From Acanthococcus lagerstroemiae (taxonomy: Eukaryota > Arthropoda > Insecta > Hemiptera > Eriococcidae), in the NCBI GenBank assembly GCA_031841125.1, contig CM063114.1, positions 47,699,574 through 47,763,573 on the forward strand: a stretch of DNA of 64,000 nt, given 5' to 3'. The position numbers were made by a program, and so were the translations under genes. This document shows, piece by piece, positions 1 through 11,543 of this stretch (position 1 is the first letter of the stretch; each line of letters starts with the position of its first letter). The notes under the pieces are model-generated. The model was not told the origin of the DNA, made no database searches, and saw only the letters and a program-made list of their open reading frames with translations.

Positions 1-104
1 TAGGCACCCCGAAAACACAAATCAACTTCCTCTGCACCGCCCTCCCCGTATCATTATCTCATGTCAGATTTTTGATAAATTTTCGGGTGATTATCAGCAG
101 GGAA

Positions 105-572
105 TAAGGAACTTCTTCTTCAGGCGACGTATCCAATGCTGGATGTTGGCAGTCGCGGTTCTGACGCGCGACTCTCCCGGGCAGGTTCGGTGGGGTAGTT
201 CACCGTTGCTTCCCCTGCAGTTTTGTTGCGTTAGAGTTTTCCTTATTTGTGCCAAAGAGTGTGCAACCGCAGTTCGCTTACACGTGCCTCGCAACATTGA
301 GTAAGTTGTCCGTGATATGCACACGCACAGTACCAATCTTTCTGATCTGGTCGTAACACGCCATGCGATTGTAAATCCTCGTTCGTGGAAACTGGCGGAG
401 TGTACAGGACATGGTATTTTGTCACCTCGATTGATACCGTAGTCGCTGTGTTCGCTAGGATGTTAATGGGGGTATTCGAATATCACCAGTCTTGCCGGCG
501 TTGGTGGGACTCGAACCGGAGACGCAAGGATTGCGAAGCGGGCCCGTTACCACTTGGCCATACAGCGACCTT
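105..572 (-). mobile_element. tRNA-derived SINE, family A, copy 1
   Basis: Read on the minus strand, the head near 572 has a pol III box A-like TGGCCAAGTGG and, about 30 bases on, a box B-like GGTTCGAGTCC. A body of about 400 bp follows. The head and the whole body align by eye with copies at 46.04-46.40 kb and 60.75-61.22 kb, including the shared stretches AACATCCTAGCGAACACAGC and CCAGATCAGAAAGATTGG. The tRNA part does not close into a proper acceptor stem, so this is a SINE and not a tRNA gene. I saw no target-site duplication. The 3' end is placed where the similarity between copies stops. Confidence 0.8.
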
Positions 573-2889
573 TGGTGAGGAACAATCCGGCCGAATTTCT
601 TTTTCGGTCGAGTTTCGGCGCTGCATTATCATTTCTGGACAATTTCGCGAGCAGATGAGGAGCGTGAGCGCACGGGGGAACGAACACCGCCTTTGCGTCG
701 CATCAGCCCTCGCCTCGCTCTCTTAATTGATACACGACGAAGGCGGAACGACTTTTTCTCATCGAATTTAATCGTTTAAAAGGTGTTTGCAGTCGGATAA
801 ATATAAACGAAATACAACGGCACCCGGCACTCGAACAAATCATTTCCACTTCGACACCGGGATCACGAACGTCGGTCGAATAATAATAATTTCAGTCGCG
901 GTGCGAAATCGATATTCTTTTAGTTCGGCTGCAGTTATACGAACGTGTGCACGTTCGGTAGCGCCGGCAGCGAGGGGAGGGGGTTCACATCGGGCCACCG
1001 AAATCGATTCATTTGCAAAAGCTAAATGTGTGTACACGAATGGGGGCAGAGCGGGGACGGATGATTGTTAAGATTGCGAGTCTGCACAACACCGATTGTA
1101 TTTTTATGTACGATTTTCAGATATCCGATTTTCCAGGAGTACAACTACAGTCCGGATAGTCCGAGAAAATTAAAGATTTCGAGTAGGAGAGAAGTACAGA
1201 AAAGATCTTCGGGGATTAGGTTCCTACTGAACACATAATAAGTCTTTCGTCACAGCAATCGGACTTTCTTTTCCAGGAAGCTGATCGTCTCCCAGAATTT
1301 AGTTTTTCCAATGAATTTCGAGAAATATCGACTCAAGTGAAAACGTTTCAAAGTCACAGTGTTCCTCATTAAATTCTACACAAAAAATGTAGGTGGGTTA
1401 CATTTTTTTTTTTAATGACTACTTCCAGAACGACCTAAATCGAGGATTTTTAAAGTGACTTATTTTTGGGAGACGCAGTTTTTTCAACTCTGAAGTGAAA
1501 CAAATTGTAGCATTATCCAATGGTCGCCAAGTTTATTCATTTTTCAGTTGATTAAAAAAAGCGAGTGATTTATTCAGATTGATCCGAGGCCTATGTTCAG
1601 CTGTGATAGCGAGAATTATTTAATAATAATAATAATAATATTTATTTATTTATTTGAAGCCCTCCGGTCACAGCCAAAATGGCCAATTACGACTGGGGGC
1701 TTTATCTTGATAGAATTTTGAAAACACAAATTTAAAAAAAATAAAATAAAGAAAGTTACATGATACACTTGTATCTAACCCATACAAAAATGAAATTAAC
1801 AAAAAAAATGAACAAAAACTTTAAAAAAAAACCAACTAAAAATGCGAAACGAACGGGAGAAAGATCGCTATCTGCCCCCACCCCCATATCCTAGTGCCCA
1901 TCCCCACATACGCGCTCAAACCAGAATCAGGTCAGTCCGTGGCTAGAGTCAGAGAGAATTATTGTAGAAGTTAGAATGCAGTGATGTACCGAATTCAAGG
2001 AAGTTCCTTCCCCTCCCCATTTTTTTAAATCACCTGAAAGAAGAAAATTTTTTGTTCCTCCTACGGACCAACTTGACCCGAGTGGAGTACCCGTGCAAAA
2101 AACAAGAAATATAAGATAAATAAAAAATGATCTCTTTTCTTTTTTGACTGCAATATCCATTCGGACTTCAGGCTGTTACCGTAGCATCGCGCCCATTTTT
2201 TCTACAAATTTAATTATCTGTCCCAAGTTAAAAGACGTATGAAGAGGCGATCTCTTTATTTTTTGTTGAGCCCTTACTAATTCCAGTCTGCTACATTGAA
2301 ATCCCCTCCCCCTTACCAATACTTAGGTCCGTCCTTCTAAATCAATTTATTTTCAGGCTTCCTTGAGAAAAACTCTATTTGAGGTTGAACACAAAGCCAA
2401 CTCAGTTCATTCGTGCCAGAATAACTAATTTAGAGATGAGGGTTCTCCATGAGTTTGTGCCTGTCCAAGATTACACACTACGGTGGCCCTGATTTATTCT
2501 GAGTGGATTTTTTCGTTTTTTGGTGGGTTGGGGGCGTCCTCTAGATCGATTTCAATGAGATGAAAAAAATGCGTGAAACGTTACAGGTAAATCAAATAAG
2601 AGGAACACTGACCCAAGCCCTTTTCCCTTATGCAGATATGCCCAGAGGTTCGACGTTTTTATCTTAATTTTTCTTTTCGCAGCCTCTAACGGTGTTAAAT
2701 ATGAATTCCCGTCGATTTTGAAAGTTCATTCAATATTGATTAAATGTACGCATAAAATAGTTTATTTTCCTCATGTGCGTTGATGACCCGGAAAGAGTGA
2801 CCTCAAAAGGAACGGAGGAATGATGAAAAGTTGAAATTTGAGATAGTGGTCGATTTCTTGATTTTTAAGGTTGTCGAATGCATTACTGC
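573..2889. other. intergenic; no gene recognised; possible LINE 3' end at about 1,620-1,700
   Basis: The short ORFs here have no recognisable domains. A (TAA)n run with TTTA repeats at about 1,621-1,655 is followed by a block near 1,656-1,700 (GCCCTCCGGTCACAGCC and onwards) that looks like the microsatellite-ended 3' tail of a minus-strand LINE. That is a weak inference from general appearance only. The rest, including an A-rich patch at 1,720-1,850, shows nothing I can name. Confidence 0.3.
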
Positions 2890-3199
2890 TAGGGTGCCAT
2901 TAAAGGGAATGAAGGGTCAAATCTCTCTGTATATTAACGAAATAAGTTCCGCTTCCTCATCTTCTGTGGGAAAAAATACCTTAAAAAATCCAAAAAATTC
3001 CAGGGGCAGACCAGTTACCAGCATCTCCTTTACTACAGATGAGATATAAAGACACATATAAGTAAGACACAGAATTTGGGACATACTCTATATTAATATT
3101 ACTGATAAAACTACCTTCTTCCGTACTGATAAGACCTTAAGGCGGTCCAAAAATTCTCCTTCACTGATACGATATGAAGAGGGACATGAGATTTATCTA
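2890..3199 (-). repeat. degenerate minisatellite, left part
   Basis: Degenerate units contain variants of GATAAGACATAAAGACA and GACATGAGACTTGTC with internal TATTACTGAT. The same array resumes at 4,725-5,115 after a transposon, and the family recurs in the opposite orientation at 12,880-13,460. The units are too diverged for an exact period by eye. Confidence 0.55.
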
Positions 3200-4722
3200 T
3201 ACATGGTGTCTCTTTTGCACTAACCCCCCTTCCATTTGGTAAGTAGGCAATCTACCCCGACAATGTGTAGATATGTTTGCATACTCGTACGTGTGAAAGG
3301 GTCGAATTATGGTCAAATTTAAAAAAGTTTTCTATCTTTGAATTTTTTTTCTTCTCACGATAGACAGAAAAATGGTACCAGTAGGTAACAATAGAGGGCA
3401 GTTGTGTTGACCACAGAAAAAAATTGGTCGGAATTGGTTCAACAGGGTGTTCATAAAATCAGTTTTAGTACAACTTACATCACAAAGTTTTCACATTTTT
3501 TCAATTTCCCGTGACACTTGCCCTCTTAAGCTACTGTTTTTCCCATAAAAAAGGTCATTAGCAATTCTCTTGTATCTAGATCAGAACTGCTCAAAATGGA
3601 GCTCAAGATTGTCCCTGTTAAGAATTATTACTTTTAACCCAGATTCACAGACCTTATGAAGATAATAATCATCTTCAGTTACTTTATTACTTCACGGAGT
3701 TATATCGTTTATGAGCCTTGTTCACTTCTCTCCTTTGATCTATTTACCCCATATTTGAAATTGAGGCCCATGAAATGAGGGGGGGGGGGGTTCTAGATGG
3801 GTATCCAATAATTGGTTCCAAAGGTAAATCTGGGTTTGTTAACATTTTGGCCGTATTCCCGAACTGTGGCGCATACCGATGAGAAGGAGGTGCAAGATGA
3901 CTGTTGTAGTAACCACACGGAAAAAAATTGAGCATGATTTTCATAAAATAAATTTCACTTAGTACAAAATTGTATTGGGAAATGTTGGTATCTTTTCTAT
4001 TTACTGTAGCTCTGTGTGGGGGGGGGGGATTCATTTAGTGATAACGAGTGTTATTTACGTAGCCCAAAGAATCTAGGCCCAACAAATTGCTGTTGACATG
4101 GATAGAAGAATCAGCTGGGTTATGGTCTTATGGTTATGAATAATGAAAAAAGTTGATTTTGATTATATGGCAGAATTACGACATTATTGCTAACCTACCA
4201 AATTAACGTGAAAATTTCATTCATTATTAGCTGACTGTTTTGGTTTTATTCTTGTTCTTTTCTCTTACAGTTTGAAAGTTAGTTATCTCGTTTTGCAAAT
4301 AATTTTGTGAATTAAAATTTTAAAGAGTTTCGAATCTTTTTTTTTATGGGAGATTCAATGTACGATCTATTGCGAATAAGAAATGAGTAGCTTGAGAGGA
4401 CAGGTGTGACGAGAAATTGAAAAAATGTGAAAATTTTGTGATATAAGTTGTAGTAAAATTGATTTCATGAACACCCTGTTGAACCGATTCCAACCTTTTT
4501 TTTCCTGTGGTTACCACAACTGCTCTCTACTATTACTTACTGGTACCATTTCTCTGTCTATCTTCAGTCGTGAGAAGAAAAAAAATCTAAGATGGAAAAC
4601 TTTTTGAAATTTGACCATAACTCAGCCCCGTCAAAAGTACAAGTATGCAAACATAGCTACGTGTTGCCGGGGTATGTTGCCTACTCACCAGGTGGAGGGG
4701 GGTCAAATCGAGACACCCTGTA
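3200..4722. mobile_element. TA-flanked inverted-repeat DNA transposon (Tc1/mariner-like ends), non-autonomous
   Basis: The left end TACATGGTGTCTC and the right end GAGACACCCTGTA are inverted copies flanked by TA. The inverted arms extend about 330-350 bp (about 3,200-3,545 and 4,380-4,722) and share the blocks ATGGTACCAGTAGGTAA and CAACAGGGTGTTCAT. The middle contains a partial third copy of the arm (about 3,860-3,980) and two G runs. No transposase is present. TA duplication suggests the Tc1/mariner group, but the arms are unusually long. The element sits inside the minisatellite, which continues on both sides. Confidence 0.7.
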
Positions 4723-4724
4723 TA

Positions 4725-5115
4725 TTGCTAATAAGACAGAAAGAAAAGAGGTAGATGTAAGATGAGTATGTTTCTCTGGATGTACTTGATACATATATTA
4801 ATGATAGCCACTTTCTCCTTCCCTACCAATAAGCCATGAGGACAGCCTAAAAAATCCAATAAAGATGGACATGAGACTTGTCTATGTATTGCTGATGAGA
4901 TATAGAGACAGAAATGAAAGTATGGTGGACGTGAACCTCAGAAAGTACTCGATATGAATATTACCGATTGTTACATTTCCCCTCCCCTACTGAGAAGGCA
5001 TGAAGACAGACATGAGACTCGGGACATTGATCTCTTGTCTAAGTGTATACTGATAACTGATTTTATGTGGAGACAGGCATAAAGATCGACATGTGACTTG
5101 AAAAGAACTTTACAG
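4725..5115 (-). repeat. degenerate minisatellite, right part
   Basis: This continues the 2,890-3,199 array. GACATGAGACT..GTCTAT, TTGCTGATGAGATATAGAGAC and CTACTGAGAAGGCATGAAGAC are variants of one unit. The array on either side of 3,200-4,722 shows that the transposon landed in a pre-existing repeat. Confidence 0.55.
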
Positions 5116-5433
5116 GTAGGCTACCCGATAAATACAGCAGGGACGGATCATTTACCTTTGAATTCGAGACTGTAGTTCTTTCTCTTGCATTTCAGGGTGA
5201 CGTCACTAAATTACCTTCAACCCGCTCATGTACCAGTTACCTTGGAATCCTCTGATTCAACTTTCTATCGACAATAATATGAATAATGAAATCCTCGAAC
5301 TTTGTAAAAAGTTTATTTTGAAATGCTTCAAATTTTGAGCTTCTTAGTTGTTGTACGTATGCTGATTAAAAATGGGGTGAATAGGATCAATAAAGTATAG
5401 ATTTACTCATATAATACATCGGTTACCCTAAGC

Positions 5434-5620
5434 CAGAGGCGAAACTTGACTTTCGTTTGGAACGGGGGGTGGGTAGAGAAGGAAAATTTGCCGACAAATA
5501 TTTATTTTTTTAAAACTAAAAATACGCCGACAAAATTTTTTAAAATTTGCCAATTTTTTAATTACAAAAATAATAATAAACATACAAACAAACAAACGAA
5601 CAAACGTTCTTAGAATCAGT
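5434..5620 (-). mobile_element. partial copy of the AGAGGCGAAACT hAT-type MITE
   Basis: It starts with CAGAGGCGAAACTTGACTTT, then a G run, then ATTTGCCGACAAATATT and further AT-rich sequence. This matches, in reverse complement, the right-hand end of the element at 35,718-36,905. The other terminus is missing or diverged, and no target duplication is visible. The rest of 5,116-6,080 shows no gene. Confidence 0.6.
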
Positions 5621-6082
5621 TTTTTCTTTCTCCCAGTGATCCTAATTCATCATTTATGTCTTCTAAATAAAATTCTTTTAACTAAATACGGGATCCTACT
5701 CACCCCGAATTGCGGACTGATAGAATCGGACTCGTAGTAAAAAAGAAGAAAATAATAAGGGGTTCAAGGAAGGGTCAAATTTCAGTATCAACCAAAAGTT
5801 CACATTGGGACATGAAAAATGAAATTTATTCAACTCTCTTCTTGTGAGCTGTGTTCACCAGGGAAATGTTTGAAGACGAAAAGTGATCCCATTCACTCCG
5901 TTGTACTGTACCATCCTGAACAGTCAACAGTTGTTTTGCGTAAAGCTCCTCAAATGGTACTTAAGGAGTCGGTTACGAAAATCACGTGAAAGTCGTGTTC
6001 GGTGATTTTTAAGACCTGCGAACACAATATATTTCCGAAATTAAGGGCACCATGAATAGTTCAGAAGCTCAAGTCATCAATG

Positions 6083-6483
6083 CAGAGACGTACCAATATG
6101 GGGGTGGGGGCTTACTCCCACCCCACCCCACGCCCTCTTCCCTGTATGAATTTTTCACTAGGCAGTTAGGAAAATTTACCATTTTAGTTACATGAGTTGA
6201 AAAAGTCCAACAAGTCAAGATTTTTTTCTTTTTGCTTTGACTGATACGTGGGAATTGAGTTGAGAAGTTGGGAAAACCCAACAAGTCAAAAGGCTTTTTT
6301 TCTTTTGCTTCGATACTTGGAAGTTTTGACTTGAGTCAGTTGGAGAAATCCAACAGGTGAAAAGGTTTTTTTTTTTGATTTGATACTTGGGAATTTTGAA
6401 ATTTTGAGTTGAGTCAGTTTGGATTTTCACAATTTTTACTCCCCCCCCCCTTTTTCAAGGAAAAACTCTTCGGTACGTCCCTG
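6083..6483. mobile_element. hAT-type MITE with internal tandem repeats
   Basis: The ends are CAGAGACGTACC and GGTACGTCCCTG, inverted copies with one mismatch in 12. The flanks CATCAATG (6,075-6,082) and CACCAGTG (6,484-6,491) match at 6 of 8 bases, consistent with a decayed 8-bp hAT duplication. G or C runs lie just inside both ends. The interior is three to four units of about 75-85 bp built on GAGTTGAnAAnTCCAACAAGTCAA and T runs; the ORFs in them are by-products. Confidence 0.6.
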
Positions 6484-8130
6484 CACCAGTGGGACACACT
6501 TTACAAGCGTGAGATGAAATACGGGCGCAAAGATTGCACTGATTCTTTTTGGAGGGTAAATTTATCTTCTTCAATTTTGTCGTCCATATGTTTGCTGTAA
6601 GATTCATAGAAAGCGAGATATTGTGCACAATGCAAATTTACTCCTTCATCCCATGGTACCGTTATGCCACCTTGGATTTTTGAGGAATTTTTAGAGAATC
6701 ATCGTTAGGTGGTGAGGAATAATCTTGCTATGTTTTATCTCGGCGCCATTTTCTGCATTCTAAAATCCCCCTCAGGCGCTGGACTAAAGTCTCGTTCTGC
6801 AATTGGATGTGCCCTGGGTGTGGATCGTCTGTGCGGAGAAAAGTATGCAAACAGCTAACCGAAAACTGAGTTGCGAACATTACCTCAGGTTTAAAAATCT
6901 TCGTGCACGTCCAGTAATTAGCCGGACACGAAACAATGCTGCTGCAATCAGGGCGATAATGCTCGTAATTATCGTGTGCGCCGTAAAAGCAGAGGAAAAA
7001 GTGTTGGTTCATTTTTTTTATTTTTTTTATTTTAAATCTTGTGTGCGAAAGGATTCTATAAGTACAGGGCTTAGCCGGATAATTATTTTTAATTACGGAG
7101 AGGGTAGACGCTCGCTTCGTGATTGATATTTATTAACACTTATATAGCGCGCAGGTTTAGCGCCGTCGAGGCTGATCTTTATCGCCGGCACAGGTTTAAA
7201 TTTTATTAAAAATTATGTAAAGGGCGAAATAGCGGGCAAAAATTTTCTATATAGACGCTGCGGCGCGCGATAATAGCCGGATAAAAAAAAATGTTGGACG
7301 AATGGCGGCGCGCGGCGGTATCGCGTGCCATTAGTTCTTTAAAATGTATATTGTGGAGTCGGTGCAGAAAAGTTTGAAAAGCTCCTCCGCGATGTAGCTT
7401 AGCTTTGTATAGGTGCGGTTTAGGAGGTTGAGGAAGTTGTGGGTGTATAAGTAAGTATATACGCGACTCTGAAACTTTCTCTCTCTTTCTCTCGCTCTCT
7501 TGCTCCTGTCGAACTCCCTTCGCGCACGTCTTTCACGCGCGTTGCACCATACATACCAATTACAGGTATAGGCCCTGTCGGCGTGTCTTTTGATTTTTCG
7601 TTCATCGGGGAGGGGGGGGGGGGGTTCCAAGGAAAACTTTATGTGCGCATCTTTCGCGAGCTGTGTGCCCGGAAGAGGACCGAAAATTAATCGCTCGAGC
7701 TGAACAGGCGGAATAACTGGAGAGGTGACGTATGAAATTTGAGAACTTTCTCAGAAATCAGAATTCAGAGTCACTGGTGGGGGGGGGGGCTTCGAGACCA
7801 GATGGTTCCTTTCTTTTTGACTTGCTACATTCTCGAATGTTTGATACTAGATGTCACTTCTTCGCCAAGAAACACGAAGGGTCACTGCCCTTTTCTCTTC
7901 CTCCACAAAAATGAGAGAGGTCACTTAAGCTCCACGATCTTTCTTGATAAGAATCAAACGAACAGATTGTGATGATGAGTCAGTAAGAATTGATAGTTCT
8001 GACGACGTGGGATTTATGAGTATTCTTGCACTTTTTCATACCGCTACTCGAACAGGCTGAGGGTAGGTCTCTTTCTCTCTCTCTTTAGGTGAATGAGGGA
8101 GCAAGAAAGACTGCATTAAAAAAAAAGTTA
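6484..8130. other. intergenic; no gene recognised
   Basis: The stretch at 7,140-7,330 is CpG-rich (GCGCGC and CGCCGGC motifs) and looks single-copy. A TCTC-rich pyrimidine run lies at 7,473-7,505 and G runs lie near 7,608-7,624 and 7,781-7,790. The longest ORF (7,331-7,630, minus, 99 codons) is a low-complexity product of these runs. Confidence 0.35.
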
Positions 8131-8747
8131 TATCTGTGGCAGTTTCTGTATAAAGAGGTAACTTTGTCGATCCGACGAATTTTGAGTTACCGACAGTACG
8201 TAACAGAGGAATGAATGCCCATTCCAACGAGCTATCGGCGAGATTTGTAGCGTTTTTTGTTCTGGAGATACTAGGGGTCGAAGATGAGTGCTGCAACGAG
8301 AACGCACAAAAACACGTTTTTTGGGAAAAACGCGTTTAAAGTTAAGACACGCCTTTTTCTCCCACTCTGTCAAGTGGCCCTAACTCGCCGCGGAATCACG
8401 TTACCAGCCTCGACGAGGACTTGTTGGAAAGGTAATTTTTCACTCTTCTGCGTGGTAACAATTCAGAACATCGGATTTATTCGTGAGCTCCGAAAAACCA
8501 CGAAGAAGCGAACGCAGACATTCGCATTTTTGTTCTCATTCTCTTTCATAATTCTCTTTCTCTCTCTCCCTCTTCTCTCTTATGCGCGTAAATTTTGTCT
8601 CTTCGTTATTGCGATGTTTTTTATATAGAAAGCAACCAAAATCTCAAAATTGATGTTTTCGACCAAAAAATTTTGTTTTTCTTCTCTCGCGTTTTCTGAG
8701 ACATCGATCAATCGACAAAGTTACCCCTTTTTATAGAAACTGCCACG
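8131..8747. mobile_element. inverted-repeat MITE with TA flanks
   Basis: The left arm (8,133-8,172) reads GTGGCAGTTTCTGTATAAAG then GGTAACTTTGTCGAT. The right arm (about 8,708-8,747) is its inverted copy, ending GAAACTGCCACG. TA flanks both sides. The roughly 38-bp terminal repeats carry only a few mismatches. The interior has pyrimidine-rich runs and no recognisable coding sequence, so it is non-autonomous. TA flanks would suit Tc1/mariner. Confidence 0.65.
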
Positions 8748-9768
8748 TATTTCGATGCATCCTCTATGTCGAATGATGATTAAGTTCGACTGTTTCTACA
8801 ATAAAAACAGCACGTCATGGTTATCAAAGTAGAAGAGTTAAACGTTCCAGCAATGCGCTAACTTTTTTGAGATTCCGCTATATTTACTGTGCAGTCTAAC
8901 TGGATTCTCATTGAAAATTCAACAATAGCGTTGCTTAATTTGAACGTCTAATAGGCCTAATTTTCACCCATAACAACCCGAATTACAAAGTTGGCAAGTA
9001 GTTACCGTATTGTGCATCGTTATGGAAAGACGTGTCATGTATTCTTATTCGAATTACATACACGAGCCACCTAACCAGAATGATTTATATTGTCGTCTGC
9101 CACACTAAAGACGTATTTACGAAGTCGATGTTTGTTCTAACACAGTCGTACGACCACGTACGTGCGCTCATGTTGACTTACTCCTTTAGGACTGTTCTTT
9201 CCTTTCTTTTTTATTCGATGGTAACATATTTTCCTTTCTAAAACCACAAACAATAGACTCATCACTTGAAAATGCCGCTTTAAAGAGTTAACATGTGAAA
9301 AACTAAAAGGAATTTCGATCTAGTGCTGGCAAGTTTGTAGAGAAGCGATAACCTGTTACTTTGATGTGCCTGTTGTCCGAATTTGAAGTGTGTGAGCGGA
9401 GAACACTCGTTTTGCTTATATGGATCATTTCATAGTCAAGAGTTATTTAGAGTTTCTCCAATTTTTGCGTGTTTTGGCTGCTGACCGTTCTAAGCAGCTG
9501 TGTTAGTGGGCTCGTAAAGCGCGAATAAATTGGCGAACTGAATTTTGAACATTTTCATTCGAAGAACTGTGCAAAAAATGAGATGTTTACGGCGAGGAAT
9601 ATTCGTAGTTTTGTGAAATTACCGTCGGTTTCTCGGTGGTACAGAGCTTTTTCAGTTCCCCACCAGCTCGAAATATTCATGTTTATTTGTTTTAGCGGGT
9701 GATTTTGAGAGTTGAAACTTTTTCAAAGGACTCAGAGCTAAATGTCTGTGAAATACGCAATACGAGTA
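8748..9768. other. intergenic; nothing recognised
   Basis: No repeat, motif or domain was recognised. ORFs are short and unsupported. Confidence 0.3.
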
Positions 9769-10215
9769 TACTGGGTGTCTCAAAGTATGTGATCCCCCTT
9801 AAATCAGGTAACCAGGCAGCTCAGCCCGATAACGTGTAGATGTGTTCGCTTGCTCTTACATATGAAGGAGCAAAAATGCGGACATTGGGAACAGTCATGC
9901 ACACAGAATTAATGGAAAATGTGGATGTTAGCATTGCTGATGTGGACTGGTAAAACTTTTTGTACAATTACAAAAAAATAAATAAAAATATCACAATCGA
10001 ATCAACAGGGTGTTCACAAAATCAATCCTGGTTAGAAAATAATGAAGGATATTCATATTTTTTTCAATTTTTCATGAAAATAGTCTAGTTAGTGGACGCA
10101 GCAATTTTTTGTAGTACCTAAAGCCAAACGATTTCCTCCTTTACACATTTCAAGAATACTCTTTGGCCTTACTCGTGACTATTTTAGTTCTCGAATTTGA
10201 TAATGTAAATAACTT
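9769..10215 (+). mobile_element. fragment of the ACAGGGTGTCTC element, subfamily 2
   Basis: It begins TACTGGGTGTCTCAAAGTA after a TA and shares, in order, CAACAGGGTGTTC, TTTTTTCAATTTT and AATACTCTTTGGCCTTACTC with copies at 17,117 and 39,819. Only one end is recognisable. A block at 10,330-10,410 recurs inverted at about 18,110-18,180, so the distal part has been rearranged. Confidence 0.5.
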
Positions 10216-10599
10216 CTGTGCTTCGCATCTGAAATTTTTACCTTTTTATTGTTTCTTACATTCAATTTTATAGAAAGTATAGTGCCTATAGTTGAAAGAA
10301 TCCATGGAACTGTGATTTCTAACCATTTTGTCTATTCCAAGCCAAATTTTTACAGAGGTTGCAATAAAAAAAAAATTATTTTTTTTAATGAAGCGTTAAT
10401 TATGATTCATTCATTCATTTGTGTGAGGCGACGCTGTATACGCTGATTGCTCAGACTTTGTAGTCCCTTGGACTATTCCTCAGGTTGCTGTTATGGATCA
10501 GCTCAATAGCCTCACTTTTATAGCCTAAGTGAGAATTTAAGTGAGCTCTATTCCTTTGACTTCATTGGGTGCTGGATACTCTAGTCCCAGTGCTTCGCG

Positions 10600-11060
10600 T
10601 CTAGTCCCGGCTATTTCTAGTCATTGACATATGATATGAATCGAGGTTTCTTCCTCTTCTCCGCAGTACCTACAGGAGCCGCTTATCATCACTCCTATTT
10701 TATGCCCATGTGTTTTGTGGCCCGTGACCAGTTAGTTGTCTGACCATGAGCCTTGCATGTTTCCTGTCAAGCCGTAGTAGAAACTTGGCATACTTACTGG
10801 GGGCGTCCCCATCAGTATTTTGCTGACTTTCATGCCACCGGCCAACCGCAGTGCATTTCCGTCTGTTTACTTATCCAAGTCTTAACTTTAGATTTTATGA
10901 CACTGTATGCTACAGGAAGACACGACCTAGGTGTTACCAGTTACTTTTTTATGCCCTCCTTCGCTAGCTTGCCAGCGATCATGTTCCCTTTTATGCCGCA
11001 GTGTCCCGGTGCCTATAGTATGGTGACACGGTTCCCCGGAGCAAGGGTGTATAATTTGTT
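10600..11060 (-). pseudogene. LINE RNase H domain and C-terminal CCHC finger
   Basis: The minus strand at 10,953-11,012 encodes PGHCGIKGNMIAGKLAKEG, matching the conserved C-terminal RNase H segment of LINEs (a 'PGH.GI.GNE.AD.LAK.G' pattern), with Gly where the usual catalytic-type Asp sits. At 10,627-10,674 it encodes CRYCGEEEETSIHIIC, the CCHC finger that ends many LINE ORF2 proteins. The two lie in different frames from each other or from the RT pieces, confirming decay. No long ORF spans them. Confidence 0.75.
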
Positions 11061-11072
11061 AAACACACTCCG

Positions 11073-11543
11073 TCACCACGAGGGAGGTAGTTTGGTTTGA
11101 CGATAGTGCCTTAATAGCCGATTGACTGCCTCTTTACCTAGAATGCTTGGCCACCTCTTTTCCCAAGCCGCCCGTATGGGTAATAGCGCACGGTACGGCT
11201 TGTCAAAGAAGTGTTCCATCGCGATTCTATCCTTCGGTAACCCAAAGCATTTTTGTGCATCATCCACGTTATTTCCCATATCCTTCTGTGGCCTGTTTTT
11301 TTGGCCTGAAGATTTGGGGAGCCTTTCCTGTGCTTTAGTCGGCGCCGTTCTCAGTGCCCCCGTTGTCATCACGCACGCGAGCCTTTGCAGGTGGTCTAGT
11401 TCCTCTCTGACTTTGGCCAGGTTGACCCGGCCCCACCACATAATGACCACATAAGTGATTCTGGGACTTATTGTCCCGGTATATATCCAGTGCATCATTT
11501 TGGGAGAAAGTTCCCAGGTTCTGCCGACAAAAGTGCGGCAAGT
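11073..11543 (-). pseudogene. LINE ORF2 connection region after RT
   Basis: Two overlapping reading frames (11,073-11,498 and 11,335-11,547) each carry part of the post-RT region, for example LDIYRDNKSQNHLCGHYVV in one frame and WWGRVNLAKVREELDHLQRL in another, so at least one frameshift is present. The segment leads directly into the RNase H region on the low-coordinate side. In isolation it would not be identifiable; the call rests on its position and the RT-type sequence. Confidence 0.7.

Noticed and set aside
500..575. tRNA genes at SINE heads (also 15,856, 50,445-50,517 and 60,755)
   Set aside because: Box A and B fit, but acceptor and anticodon stems do not pair, and each is joined to a repeated body.
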